From an uncultured Faecalibacterium sp. (lineage in GTDB: Bacteria; Bacillota; Clostridia; Oscillospirales; Ruminococcaceae), in contig CAKTGQ010000002.1 in NCBI GenBank assembly GCA_934561555.1, positions 62,001-126,000 of the forward strand: 64,000 nucleotides of DNA. Reading direction: 5' to 3'. Below, in pieces: positions 42,764 to 51,569 of the stretch. Position 1 is the first letter of the stretch. Every line of letters begins with the position of its first letter. The notes under the pieces were generated by a model. It ran no database searches and was not told the DNA's origin. It saw only the letters and a program-made list of their open reading frames with translations. Both the position numbers and the translations under genes were made by a program.

Positions 42764-44719
42764 ATGAATTACCCTGTGATCCCCCGCACGTTTTTCAGTG
42801 GCGACTGCTTCGATGCCTACCGCATTCTGGGTGCGCACCCCTGCACCGACCCAAACGGCGCCGAGGGCTGGCGCTTTGCCGTGTGGGCACCCGGTGCCAC
42901 CGCCGTGGAGGTATGCGGCGGCTTTGACGGCTGGGAGCGCGGCGTGCCCATGGAAAAAGCCGATACCGGCGTGTGGAGCGCCTTTATCCCCGGCCTTGCG
43001 GAGGGCGACCTGTACAAATACCGCGTGCACGGCGCGGACGGCAGCACCGTGATGCGCAGCGACCCCTACGCCTTTGCCACCGAGCTGCGCCCCGGCACCG
43101 CCAGCAAGCTGGCAAAGCTGGATTTTACCTTTGACGACACCGCGTGGATGGAGCGGCGGGACAAATGCCGCAACCGCCCGCTGAATATCTACGAGCTCCA
43201 CGCCGGCAGCTGGAAACACAAGCCCGGCTCCACCCAGCCGGACGGCTCGGACGGGTGGTACAACTACGAGGAGCTGGCGCGGGAGCTCATCCCGTGGCTG
43301 CTGGAGCATCACTTTACCCATGTGGAGCTGCTGCCGCTGGCAGAGCATCCCTTTGACGGCAGCTGGGGTTACCAGACCACCGGCTACTTCTCGGTGACCA
43401 GCCGCTACGGCACCCCCGCCCAGTTTGCCGGTTTTGTCAACGCCTGCCACCGCATGGGCATCGGCGTCATCATGGACTTTGTGCCGGTACACTTTGCCGC
43501 CAACGCCGACGCGCTGGCAAAGTTTGACGGCACCCACCTGTACGAGTACGACAGCGACGTGGGACAGAGCGAGTGGGGCACCTGCAACTTCAACTACTAC
43601 CGCCGGGAGGTATGCAGCTTTCTGAGCAGCGCCGCCGGGCTGTGGATGGACGTGTACCACTGCGACGGCATCCGCATGGACGCCATCTCCCGCGCCCTGT
43701 ACTGGCAGGGCGACCCCAACCGCGGCGTGAATCAGGGCGCGGTGAACTTTTTGCGCAGCCTGAACCACGGCCTGAACGAGCGCTGGCCCACCGGCATCTA
43801 CATGGCGGAGGATTCCACCAACTTCCTCAAGGTGACCGCCCCCACCCGCTACGAGGGCGTAGGCTTTGACTACAAGTGGGACATGGGCTGGATGCACGAC
43901 ACGCTGGACTACTTTGCCACCCCCTTCGGCGAGCGCCCGGGCTGCTACGGCAAGCTTTTGTTCAGCATGCACTACTTCTACAACGAGCTGTATCTGCTGG
44001 CGCTGAGCCACGATGAGGTGGTGCACGGCAAAAAGACCATCATTGATAAGCTGTGGGGCAGCTACGCGGAAAAATGCGCCCAGCTGCGCACCCTGTATTT
44101 TTATATGTACACCCATCCCGGCAAAAAGCTGAACTTTATGGGCAACGAGCTGGCGCACTTCCGGGAGTGGGACGAAAAGCGGGAGCTGGACTGGAATCTG
44201 CTGGAATACCCCTTCCACGATGCCTTCCAGAAATACTTTGCCGCCCTGAGCCGCACCTACGCCTCCGAGCCCGCCCTGTATGACGGCGAGTACAACCCGG
44301 ACTGCTTTGAGTGGGTGGCAAGCGAAAGCTGCGCCGAGGGCGTGTACGCATGGCTGCGCAAGGGGCGCGGGCAGAACCTGCTCTGCGTCATGAACACGCA
44401 GGACCACGCCCACAAAAAGTTCCCCCTGTACCTTAAATTCCCATGCAGCGCAGAGCTGGTGCTGGATACCGAAGCCGGGGCATGGGGCGGCGTGCACAAG
44501 GCGCACCGCAAGCAGAACTTCCACACCACTGACGGCGGTGTGTTCGGCAGGGACTACACCCTGACGCTGGACCTGCCCGCCATGGGCAGCTATCTGCTGC
44601 GGCTTACCCCGGAGGCTCCGAACCCGGACGCCGCCCGCCTGAGCGCCAACAAGGCGCTGGCGCAAAAGCGCAAGGCGGCAAAGGCTGCTAAGGCCGCCGC
44701 AGAAGATTCCAAAAAGTAA
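42764..44719 (+). CDS. glgB: 1,4-alpha-glucan branching enzyme
   Basis: 651 aa, GH13_9. N-terminal CBM48 module (about 15-110; [23 protein letters not shown]), then catalytic barrel with Asp306 ([10 protein letters not shown]), Glu349 (YMAEDSTNF) and Asp417 ([11 protein letters not shown]), and a C-terminal beta domain. It makes alpha-1,6 branches in glycogen. The last 26 residues form a Lys/Ala-rich tail ([15 protein letters not shown]) absent from most homologues. ATG 42764 follows AAGGAG. No other glg synthesis gene is beside it, but the amylosucrase at 21-23 kb could supply linear glucan. Confidence 0.95.
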   Translation: MNYPVIPRTFFSGDCFDAYRILGAHPCTDPNGAEGWRFAVWAPGATAVEVCGGFDGWERGVPMEKADTGVWSAFIPGLAEGDLYKYRVHGADGSTVMRSDPYAFATELRPGTASKLAKLDFTFDDTAWMERRDKCRNRPLNIYELHAGSWKHKPGSTQPDGSDGWYNYEELARELIPWLLEHHFTHVELLPLAEHPFDGSWGYQTTGYFSVTSRYGTPAQFAGFVNACHRMGIGVIMDFVPVHFAANADALAKFDGTHLYEYDSDVGQSEWGTCNFNYYRREVCSFLSSAAGLWMDVYHCDGIRMDAISRALYWQGDPNRGVNQGAVNFLRSLNHGLNERWPTGIYMAEDSTNFLKVTAPTRYEGVGFDYKWDMGWMHDTLDYFATPFGERPGCYGKLLFSMHYFYNELYLLALSHDEVVHGKKTIIDKLWGSYAEKCAQLRTLYFYMYTHPGKKLNFMGNELAHFREWDEKRELDWNLLEYPFHDAFQKYFAALSRTYASEPALYDGEYNPDCFEWVASESCAEGVYAWLRKGRGQNLLCVMNTQDHAHKKFPLYLKFPCSAELVLDTEAGAWGGVHKAHRKQNFHTTDGGVFGRDYTLTLDLPAMGSYLLRLTPEAPNPDAARLSANKALAQKRKAAKAAKAAAEDSKK

Positions 44720-44732
44720 TATTTACACAAAA

Positions 44733-44764
44733 ATGTCCCGTCTGCTTTGAAAGCGGCGGGACAT
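44733..44764 (+). terminator. glgB terminator
   Basis: ATGTCCCG and CGGGACAT arms with internal CTGCTTT/AAAGCGG pairing, then TCTGCATTTTT. The U-tract is displaced by five bases. Confidence 0.6.
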
Positions 44765-44789
44765 TCTGCATTTTTCGCCGCCGGGGTGC

Positions 44790-44818
44790 TGGACAGTGCC
44801 CGGGGGAGTTGTTATACT
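44790..44818 (+). promoter_or_regulatory. promoter of the membrane protein/trigger-factor/ferredoxin unit
   Basis: TGGACA (44790-44795), 17-base spacer, TATACT (44813-44818), 37 bases before the ATG at 44856. Confidence 0.7.
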
Positions 44819-44855
44819 GTATGGTGTGAAACTTTGCAAGGAGGACTCTTGTTCC

Positions 44856-46781
44856 ATGTCCGATACTCTGACCAGACTGCGCACTTCTCTTGCGGCGAAG
44901 TGCGTGCTGGCGCTGGCGGCAGCTGCGGTGCTGCTGGCCGTTTTTGCCCGGGCAGCGCCCGGCAGCGGGTCGTTTTTTCCGCTGGTGAGCCTGTGGTGCA
45001 ACTTAGCGCTGTTTGCCTGTGCACTGCTGGTGCTGCGGGTGGCGGGGGTAAAGTTCGACCTGTTCCACAAGGCAATCATCGTTGGCCTGTGGGCGGCGGC
45101 ACTGGTCTATTTTTTCTGGGCGCTTGACCGCCACACCTTCCTTTACCACTGGGATTATGTCAACTACATTTTAAAGCAGTATGCCGCCGAAGCCGCCTTT
45201 TTGCAAAGCCCTGCGGCGGGCTTGCGCTTTATTCTGGATTCCATCACCGAGGACTACACCAACTTCATCCCCCTGTTCACCGAGTTTCCCTTCTGCCTGA
45301 GCGGCAAGACCGGCAACGACTACGCTTTCTGTCAGGTGTTCAGCGTCCTGCCCAGCCTGATGGTGCTGCTGGCAGGGCTTACCATTAAAGTGGGGCAGAT
45401 GCTGCGGGTGAAGAACCGGTTCTGGTACTTCCTTATCGGCTTTTCGTGGTGCATCACCTTTCCTTTTCTGCGCATGAGCGCCATGCTGGGGCAGCCGGAT
45501 TGGTTCGGGCTCATCTTTGCCTTCATGCTTGTGCTGCTCACGCTGGACTACCGCTTTGACCGCATGGAGCCTGCCCGCTATCTTTTGATTTTTGCCGCCA
45601 CGGCGGGGGTCATCCTTACCCGGCGGTGGTACTTATACTTTGTGGTGGGCTACTGCTTCGCCTATGTTCTGCTGCTGTTGGTGTCCGGCGTCCGGCTGGC
45701 AAAAGATGGGCAGCAGTCCCGGGCTGTGCACCGCATCCTGCGGCTGGCCGGATTCGGCCTGTGCGCCGCCGGAGCCATGGTGCTGCTGCTTTTGCCCATG
45801 GTACGCAAAATTCTCGGCTTCGATTACGCCGGGCGCTACTCCTACTACAACTTCGGCGGCATCGCGCTGGAGCTTGCCGCACAGGCTTTGCGCATCGGGC
45901 TGCTGAACTTTATCCTCATCGGGCTGGGGCTGTGGTTTGCGGCAAAGCGCCGCCTGCCCGCCCTCCCTTGCCTTGCGGGTGCAGAGCTGCTTACCAGCCT
46001 TTTGCTGTTTACCCGGGTGCAGAACACCGGCTCCCACCAGATGCTGCTGTTCGTGCCGGGGTGGCTGCTGCTCTTCCTCACCGGCGCGGCCGCGCTGGCC
46101 GAGGGCATCCAGAAGCACCGGAATCTCAAGCTTTTTTACTGGGTGTTTACGCTGGTGTTTGCAGTCTCGGTGCGCTGCTCTCCGCTGACCGTTGTGGCGC
46201 TGCCGGGCTTTGTGGTGGACCACTTCCCCCTCAAAGCGGTGTCGGAGTTCGTCCGGCTGGATAAGCTCACCTACGACCGCACCGACGCCGCCCGGGTGCA
46301 GGACATCGACGACTGGCTTGACGCCCACTGCGATGCCGAGCAGGGCGAGTTTGCCTACATGATTCCCCACGATATGCTGTATAACGCGGATATGTTCCAG
46401 TATGCAGCCCTGCCGGACATCCGGCTGCAAGGCAAGCTGACCTCCGGCATCTCCATCCCGGGCACCCACGAGTTCCCGGTGCGGTTCTTTGAGGCAAAGT
46501 ACGTCCTCACTGCCGACCCCTTCCCCCAGACCTTTGTGGGCAGCGGTGAGCTTTCCCACAAGTGGAACGAGATGTTCCTTGCGGTGCGGGAGCAGTACTT
46601 TGCACTGGAAGCCACCTTTGATATGGGCAACGGCACCACCTTTACCATCTGGCGGCGCACCGCAGCCCCCACCCGCGCCGAGGTGGAGTATTACCTGAGC
46701 GCCTTTGCCGAAGAAGATGCCCAATACCCGGAGATGTTCTCCGAAATTGCAGAAAGCTGGCTGGCCGCCCGTGGGCTGTAA
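44856..46781 (+). CDS. large polytopic membrane protein, possible GT-C type
   Basis: 641 aa. About 11 hydrophobic helices span residues 15-475, followed by a soluble C-terminal domain of about 165 residues. The first external loop contains acidic-aromatic residues (LYHWDYVNYI), reminiscent of the catalytic loop of GT-C glycosyltransferases such as PMT/ArnT. I see no decisive family signature, so the glycosyltransferase idea is only a topology-based inference. ATG 44856 lies behind AAGGAGG. It has its own promoter and is followed 33 bases later by the trigger-factor-like gene. Confidence 0.75.
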   Translation: MSDTLTRLRTSLAAKCVLALAAAAVLLAVFARAAPGSGSFFPLVSLWCNLALFACALLVLRVAGVKFDLFHKAIIVGLWAAALVYFFWALDRHTFLYHWDYVNYILKQYAAEAAFLQSPAAGLRFILDSITEDYTNFIPLFTEFPFCLSGKTGNDYAFCQVFSVLPSLMVLLAGLTIKVGQMLRVKNRFWYFLIGFSWCITFPFLRMSAMLGQPDWFGLIFAFMLVLLTLDYRFDRMEPARYLLIFAATAGVILTRRWYLYFVVGYCFAYVLLLLVSGVRLAKDGQQSRAVHRILRLAGFGLCAAGAMVLLLLPMVRKILGFDYAGRYSYYNFGGIALELAAQALRIGLLNFILIGLGLWFAAKRRLPALPCLAGAELLTSLLLFTRVQNTGSHQMLLFVPGWLLLFLTGAAALAEGIQKHRNLKLFYWVFTLVFAVSVRCSPLTVVALPGFVVDHFPLKAVSEFVRLDKLTYDRTDAARVQDIDDWLDAHCDAEQGEFAYMIPHDMLYNADMFQYAALPDIRLQGKLTSGISIPGTHEFPVRFFEAKYVLTADPFPQTFVGSGELSHKWNEMFLAVREQYFALEATFDMGNGTTFTIWRRTAAPTRAEVEYYLSAFAEEDAQYPEMFSEIAESWLAARGL

Positions 46782-46814
46782 CGCCGCTTTGCTATATAAA
46801 AGGAGTGTTCGACT

Positions 46815-47789
46815 ATGGAACAAACTGCAAACACCATGCCCACTGCCGCTTTAGGGCAGTACAAGGGGCTTGCTTTCACCCGCCGGGTGCGCCCGGTATC
46901 GGAAAAGGCCGTGGAAGCGGATATCGCCAACATGGCGCGTGTCCATGCACCCTTTGTGCCCACCGGCGACCCCGCCGCCCGCGGGATGCGTGTCACGCTG
47001 GATTTCGAGGGCTTTCTGGAGGGTGCACCCATCCCGGACAGCCGGATGGAGAATGTGACCGTGGTGCTGGGCACCGGGCAGCTGATGCCCGCCGCCGAGG
47101 AAGCGGTGTACGGCCACGGCGCGGGCGAGACTTTCCGGTTCAACTTCACCTACCCTGCCGATTTCCGCGTACCGGAGCTTTCCGGCAAGACCGCACAGTT
47201 TGAAATTTGTCTACACACGGTAGAGCGCAAGCAGGTGCCCCCGGTGGACGATGCCTTTGCCAAGACGCTGGGCTTTGACGATCTGGAAGCCCTGCGGGAG
47301 AGCCTGCGGGAGAAAAAGCGCCTTTCCCACGAAGCCAACGCCGACCGCATTGCCGGGGCGGCGCTGCTGGATATGGCGGGCGCGAACCTGACCGTGGAGC
47401 TGCCCGCAGAGCTGCTGGCGCAGAACGCTGAGTACCAGATGACCCAGCTGCGCCAGCGGCTGCGCAAGAGCCAGATGACCATGGAGCTGTACTGCAAGAG
47501 CGCCGGGCTGACCCCGGAGCAGGTGCGGGAGGGCTACCGCAAGGAAGCCGAGCGCCAGTTGCGGGCGGTTCTGGCAGTGCGCGCCATTGCCGAAGCTGAA
47601 AAGATCACCGTGACCCAGCAGGAGGTGGACGCCGAGATCGCCCGCCTTTCCAAGCTGCACGACACCCCGGAGGAGGAGATCCGCAAGGTGCTCAGCCGGG
47701 ACGCCATCGCCGCCGCCGTGACCAACCAGAAGGTGCAGCGCTTCCTGCTCGACCACGCCGCCCTTACCTCTGTTGTGGAAAAGGAGTAA
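46815..47789 (+). CDS. trigger-factor-like peptidyl-prolyl isomerase lacking the ribosome-binding domain
   Basis: 324 aa against about 430 for trigger factor. An FKBP-type PPIase domain (about 45-140; GMRVTLDFEGFLEGAPI, then TVVLGTGQLMPAAEEAVYG and AQFEICLHTVERKQVPPVDDAFAK) is joined to the helical trigger-factor C-terminal arms (about 150-320; DLEALRESLREKKR...). The N-terminal ribosome-docking domain with the G-F-R-x-G-x-x-P motif is absent; residues 1-40 are a short substitute. It is probably a specialised cytosolic chaperone rather than the housekeeping factor. It is coupled, five bases apart, to a multi-cluster ferredoxin gene, perhaps its client. Confidence 0.85.
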   Translation: MEQTANTMPTAALGQYKGLAFTRRVRPVSEKAVEADIANMARVHAPFVPTGDPAARGMRVTLDFEGFLEGAPIPDSRMENVTVVLGTGQLMPAAEEAVYGHGAGETFRFNFTYPADFRVPELSGKTAQFEICLHTVERKQVPPVDDAFAKTLGFDDLEALRESLREKKRLSHEANADRIAGAALLDMAGANLTVELPAELLAQNAEYQMTQLRQRLRKSQMTMELYCKSAGLTPEQVREGYRKEAERQLRAVLAVRAIAEAEKITVTQQEVDAEIARLSKLHDTPEEEIRKVLSRDAIAAAVTNQKVQRFLLDHAALTSVVEKE

Positions 47790-47794
47790 AGACC

Positions 47795-49099
47795 ATGGGC
47801 TTTTTTACCAGAACTGCAATGGATGCCCTGATGAAGACCACCCATCCCGAGATCAACCGCCGCCAATGCTGGAACCTGCACCCCCACCGCAAGCCCTGCA
47901 CCACCTGCAAGGACATCTGCCCCTACGGCGAGGAGATCTTCTCTCGCCCGAACCTTGTCAAGGACTGGGACCCCTGCACCGACTGCGGACTGTGCGTTTC
48001 CGCCTGCCGCAGCGGCTGCATTTCCCCCTCGCCGGAGCAGGTGCAGCGGGATACCGCCGCTGCCGACACCGACAGCGACACCATCTGGATCGGCTGTGAA
48101 AAATCTACCCGCAAGAACACCGTGGTGCGCAGCTGCATCTGTGCCCTCTCGTGGGAGGCGCTGGCGTATCTGGCGCTGAACAAAAAGATCGTGCTGGACC
48201 TGACCCCCTGCGGCGGGTGCGAGAACGACCTGTGCGCCGAGCAGCTGCGCAAGGAGCTGACCCGCCTTGTGGACTTTTTCGGTCAGCCGATGTTCGAAGC
48301 GCGGTTCTCGCTGGCGTATGAGGAAAAGGAGTACCCCTACCATGTGCAGGAGCTGACCCGCCGCGAGATGCTGGAACAGGTGAGCCACGGCTCCAAGAGC
48401 GGCACCAAAAAGCTGCTGCAGATGCTGCCCGGCCTGCGCAGCGAAGAGGACAGCGGGGTGGACTTCCGCCTGCTGCTGCACCAGCGCACAAAGCAGCTGA
48501 AAGCCGCCATGGAAACGCCCCTGCAGTACGGCTACTATATGCCCAAGTTCACCGACAACTGCTTTGGCTGCGGCCGGTGCGAGAAAGCCTGCCGCGCCAA
48601 CGCCTTGAAGTTTGAGGAGATGCCCAACGGCCAGACCCGCATGGTGCTTACCCCGTGGAAGTGCAGCGAGTGCGGCGTGTGCATGAACGTGTGCTCCAAC
48701 AAGGGCTTTGACGGCATGAAGCTGTACCAGCTGACCACCCTTGGCCCCGTGGTGCTGCACAAGTGCACCAAGACCCTGTGCAAGCAGTGCGGCAAGCCCA
48801 TTGCCCCGGACAGCGCCGATGGCCTGTGCTCGGTGTGCCGCATCAAGGCGCGCACCCAAAAGCGGCAGGAGGAGGCACGTCTGCGCGCCGAGCAGCTGAA
48901 AGCCGAGCGCGCCGCCAAGGCCGCTGAGGAAGCCGCCGCAGCAGCGGAAAACGCCGCCGAAAGTGCTGCGGAAGCCACTGCCGAAGCTGCTGCCCAGACC
49001 GTGGAGACCGCCGCCCTGCCCGCTGCCGTCCCCGCCGGGCAGAGCGCTGCCCCTGCTAACGTCACTGCGCCCAGTCTCGGGGAGCAGGTTTCCGAATAA
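47795..49099 (+). CDS. multi-cluster 4Fe-4S ferredoxin-domain protein
   Basis: 434 aa. Cysteine groups: C35/C38/C42; ferredoxin motif C61-C64-C67-C71 (CTDCGLCVSAC); a middle block C101, C114/C116, C139/C142/C147; a second ferredoxin pair C256-C259-C262-C266 (CFGCGRCEKAC) and C290-C293-C296-C300 (CSECGVCMNVC); then a CxxC...CxxC zinc-ribbon-like site (329-348). It ends in an Ala/Glu-rich tail of about 80 residues. No membrane segment. Probably a soluble electron carrier or scaffold with two to four clusters. The partner redox enzyme is not in this window, and I do not recognise the exact family. Confidence 0.8.
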   Translation: MGFFTRTAMDALMKTTHPEINRRQCWNLHPHRKPCTTCKDICPYGEEIFSRPNLVKDWDPCTDCGLCVSACRSGCISPSPEQVQRDTAAADTDSDTIWIGCEKSTRKNTVVRSCICALSWEALAYLALNKKIVLDLTPCGGCENDLCAEQLRKELTRLVDFFGQPMFEARFSLAYEEKEYPYHVQELTRREMLEQVSHGSKSGTKKLLQMLPGLRSEEDSGVDFRLLLHQRTKQLKAAMETPLQYGYYMPKFTDNCFGCGRCEKACRANALKFEEMPNGQTRMVLTPWKCSECGVCMNVCSNKGFDGMKLYQLTTLGPVVLHKCTKTLCKQCGKPIAPDSADGLCSVCRIKARTQKRQEEARLRAEQLKAERAAKAAEEAAAAAENAAESAAEATAEAAAQTVETAALPAAVPAGQSAAPANVTAPSLGEQVSE

Positions 49100-49145
49100 G
49101 GCGCAAAGCTTCTGGCTCAAGTGCAAAGTATCTAGGTGCGCCAAC

Positions 49146-49358
49146 TTCGCCCTCTCAGTCAAAGCCTTGCGGCTTTGCCAGCTCTCCCAAAGGGAGAGCC
49201 AAGAGCACTGCCGAAAACTTCCTCATTATGCCTAATACTTTAGCAACAAGCCTAACGGCTTGGCTCCCCCTTTGAGGAAAGACTTCCCCCGCTCCGGGGG
49301 AAGATGTCGCGCAGCGACAAAAGGGGGAATCTGGCGCGGGAGCGCCTGAGAGGGCGAA
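49146..49358. mobile_element. MITE-like element with 13-bp terminal inverted repeats
   Basis: The left end TTCGCCCTCTCAG (49146-49158) is the exact complement of the right end at 49346-49358. Subterminal blocks are also inverted: GGCTTTGCCAGCTCTCCC...GGGAGAGCC on the left and GGCTCCCCC...AGGGGGAATCTGG on the right. No coding capacity. A dinucleotide AC flanks both ends and may be a target duplication. It ends 33 bases before the -35 of the transporter operon. A related remnant lies at 57510-57719. Confidence 0.7.
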
Positions 49359-49390
49359 ACGGGCGCTGCCCCCGCCCCGGCGGAAACTAT

Positions 49391-49419
49391 TTGACGTTGC
49401 GCCCAAACAATGCTATACT
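49391..49419 (+). promoter_or_regulatory. strong promoter of the family-5 ABC operon
   Basis: TTGACG (49391-49396), 17-base spacer, TATACT (49414-49419). Start expected at an A near 49426-49428. Confidence 0.85.
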
Positions 49420-49425
49420 GGGCTT

Positions 49426-49497
49426 AAAGTTACCGTTGGTAGCCGATGGACTTGTTACAGAGAGGTAACGGAGGTGGTTCCGTTGCCTCTTTTTTTA
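49426..49497 (+). promoter_or_regulatory. attenuator leader RNA (riboswitch-like) of the ABC operon
   Basis: A 72-base leader with two exclusive folds. Terminator: AGAGGTAACGGA (49461-49472) pairs over 12 bases with TCCGTTGCCTCT (49479-49490), with one G-U pair and a six-base loop, followed by seven or eight U. Antiterminator: GGTAAC (49464-49469) is exactly complementary to GTTACC (49429-49434), and its GTAAC part also to GTTAC (49454-49458). The intervening CGTTGGTAGCCGATGGACTT would be the sensing core. No named class is assigned with confidence; small guanidine- or metal-type riboswitches are candidates. Confidence 0.7.
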
Positions 49498-49518
49498 CAA
49501 AGAGCGAAAGAGGTTTTT

Positions 49519-51543
49519 ATGATGCATCATGCTTTTTCTCGCCGCCAGTTCTTAAAGGCCGGCGGTGTGGCAGCCCTTTCCACCGCTGCTGCCGGGCTGC
49601 TGAGCAGCTGCGGCGGTTCCGCTGCGGGCGGCACGGCCGGTGACGGCAGCGCCACCTACACCGTGCTGTACGCCCGTCAGCCCGCCACCCTGAATTATCT
49701 CATCTGCTCTGCCGACCCGGATCTGTACCACGGCACCCACTGCGTGGACACGCTGGTGGAATACGACAGCCGCGGCAAGATCCGCGAAGGCCTTGCCACC
49801 AGCTGGGAGTGGGACGCCGACACCCTGACATGGACCTTCCACCTGCGGGACGAGAACTGGGTGGACTATACCGGCGCAGTGCTGGGCCCCGTGACCGCGC
49901 AGGACTTTGTCGACGCGCTGGCCTATCTGCTGGACCCGGACTACGCCTCCGGCACTGCCAGCCTTGTCACCCCCTATGTGGCCGGGGCTGAGGACTACTA
50001 TAACTACTGCGTCTGGCGCAACAACGCCCAGAACGGCACGGTGGCCGAGGACGGCACCACCTACACTATCGACGCCGCAGGCACCGTGACCCTGACCGCC
50101 GCCGATGGCAGCACCACCACCTGCCCTGCCGTGGATTTTTCCTCCGTGGGCGTAGCTGCCGTGGACGAGCACACCCTGACCTATACTTTGAACTACGACT
50201 TCCCGGGCTTTTTGAGCCTTTTGAACTACGCCCCCTTTGAGCCTGCCTACGGTCCCATGCTGGCAGAGCTGGGCGACCAGTTCTGCACCAGCGCCGAGAC
50301 CGCCTGCAACTGCGGTGCGTTCTATCTGGCGGAGTACACCCCGCTGGAAAGCTGGGTGATGAAGAAAAACCCCGAAAACTACGATAAGGACAACGTCTAC
50401 ATCGACACCATCCGCTACATCTACAATCAGGAGGCGCTCATCAGCGGCCCGGAGATGGTGCGGCGCGGTGAAATCGACCAGGCCACCATCAGCTCGGACA
50501 TTTTGGACAGCTGGCTGGCGGACGATACCACCAAGGACATGGTATCCATGGAGCGCCCGGAGACCGGCAAGAGCTACTTCTACTTCTTCAACTTCCTGCC
50601 CTACGCCCACCAGTTCTCCAACTGGAACACCACCGGCGTGGACGCCCAGTACCAGCCGGACAACTGGGCCAAGGCGGTAAACAGCACCAACTTCCGCAAG
50701 GCGTTCCTCTACGCCATCAACCCCGCCGTTACGCTGGCGGTCACTGCGCCGGAAGGGTACGAGAACTACAAGCTGCACACCATTACCCCGCCCTCCTTCT
50801 GCGCTGACAGCAAGGGCGTGGACTACACCGAATGCGGTGCCCTTGCCAAGGTGACCGACCACTTCAACGAAGCCGCCGCCAAGCAGTACCGCGATGCCGC
50901 CGTGGAGGAACTGACCGCTGCGGGGGCTACCTTCCCCATTAAAGTGCAGTACCCCTACAACCCCGCCGTGGTAGACTGGGACAAGCAGTGTCAGGTGTTC
51001 AAGCAGCAGGTAGAGGGCGTATTGAACGACGGCTTCGACTTTGTGGAGATTCTCATCACGCAGGGGCCCTCGGATAATTTCCTGAACGCCGTGCGCCGCG
51101 CAGGCGCCTACGAGTTCATGTCCTACTACTGGGGTGCGGACTACTCCGACCCCGAGACCGAGGTGTACCCCTTCTATCAGGAAGCCGGCGACCGCGGCAC
51201 CTGCTACGCTTTCCTGCGCACCGGCGTGGAGGACGGCATCATCACCGGCGAGACCGCCGACTATGTGATGACCTACATGGACATGGTGGAAAAGGCCAAG
51301 GCCATCACCGCCGACCTTGACGCCCGGTACGCCGCCTTTGCCGACGCCGAAGCGTACCTCATCGAGAATGCGCTGGTCATCCCGCTCAGCCTGCCGGTGC
51401 CGCCCTACATCGCCACCCGGCTGAACCTCTGGGAGGGACAGTACGCCCCCACCGGCTTCTCCACCAATCGCCTGAAGGGCATCCATATCCTTGACCATTA
51501 CGTCTCCATGGACGAGTATAACCATAACCGGGATGCACGGTAA
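49519..51543 (+). CDS. family-5 solute-binding lipoprotein (peptide/nickel type)
   Basis: 674 aa, larger than the usual 500-550. Twin-arginine-type lipoprotein signal: SRRQFLKAGG followed by lipobox LLSSC near residue 30. The family-5 fold starts YTVLYARQPATLNYL and includes DPETEVYPFYQEAG near 560. The extra length comes partly from an insertion around residues 155-215 rich in Asp/Thr (TVAEDGTTYTIDAAGTVTLTAADGS). First gene of a five-gene import operon, controlled by the attenuator just upstream. The ligand (peptide, metal chelate or other small molecule) is not evident. Confidence 0.9.
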   Translation: MMHHAFSRRQFLKAGGVAALSTAAAGLLSSCGGSAAGGTAGDGSATYTVLYARQPATLNYLICSADPDLYHGTHCVDTLVEYDSRGKIREGLATSWEWDADTLTWTFHLRDENWVDYTGAVLGPVTAQDFVDALAYLLDPDYASGTASLVTPYVAGAEDYYNYCVWRNNAQNGTVAEDGTTYTIDAAGTVTLTAADGSTTTCPAVDFSSVGVAAVDEHTLTYTLNYDFPGFLSLLNYAPFEPAYGPMLAELGDQFCTSAETACNCGAFYLAEYTPLESWVMKKNPENYDKDNVYIDTIRYIYNQEALISGPEMVRRGEIDQATISSDILDSWLADDTTKDMVSMERPETGKSYFYFFNFLPYAHQFSNWNTTGVDAQYQPDNWAKAVNSTNFRKAFLYAINPAVTLAVTAPEGYENYKLHTITPPSFCADSKGVDYTECGALAKVTDHFNEAAAKQYRDAAVEELTAAGATFPIKVQYPYNPAVVDWDKQCQVFKQQVEGVLNDGFDFVEILITQGPSDNFLNAVRRAGAYEFMSYYWGADYSDPETEVYPFYQEAGDRGTCYAFLRTGVEDGIITGETADYVMTYMDMVEKAKAITADLDARYAAFADAEAYLIENALVIPLSLPVPPYIATRLNLWEGQYAPTGFSTNRLKGIHILDHYVSMDEYNHNRDAR

Positions 51544-51569
51544 GGGCTAGAAAAAGAGAGGTGCACACC

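Noticed and set aside
42635..44665. 676-codon open frame antisense to glgB
   Set aside because: Low-complexity Val/Gly/His translation with no recognisable domain; glgB on the other strand is complete.
49426..49497. Cyclic di-GMP (GEMM) riboswitch
   Set aside because: GGTAGCCGATGG recalls the end of GEMM RNAs, but the conserved upstream part and the needed length are missing.
49552..51525. 657-codon open frame antisense to the family-5 binding protein
   Set aside because: No start signal and no domain; the lipoprotein on the plus strand is unambiguous.
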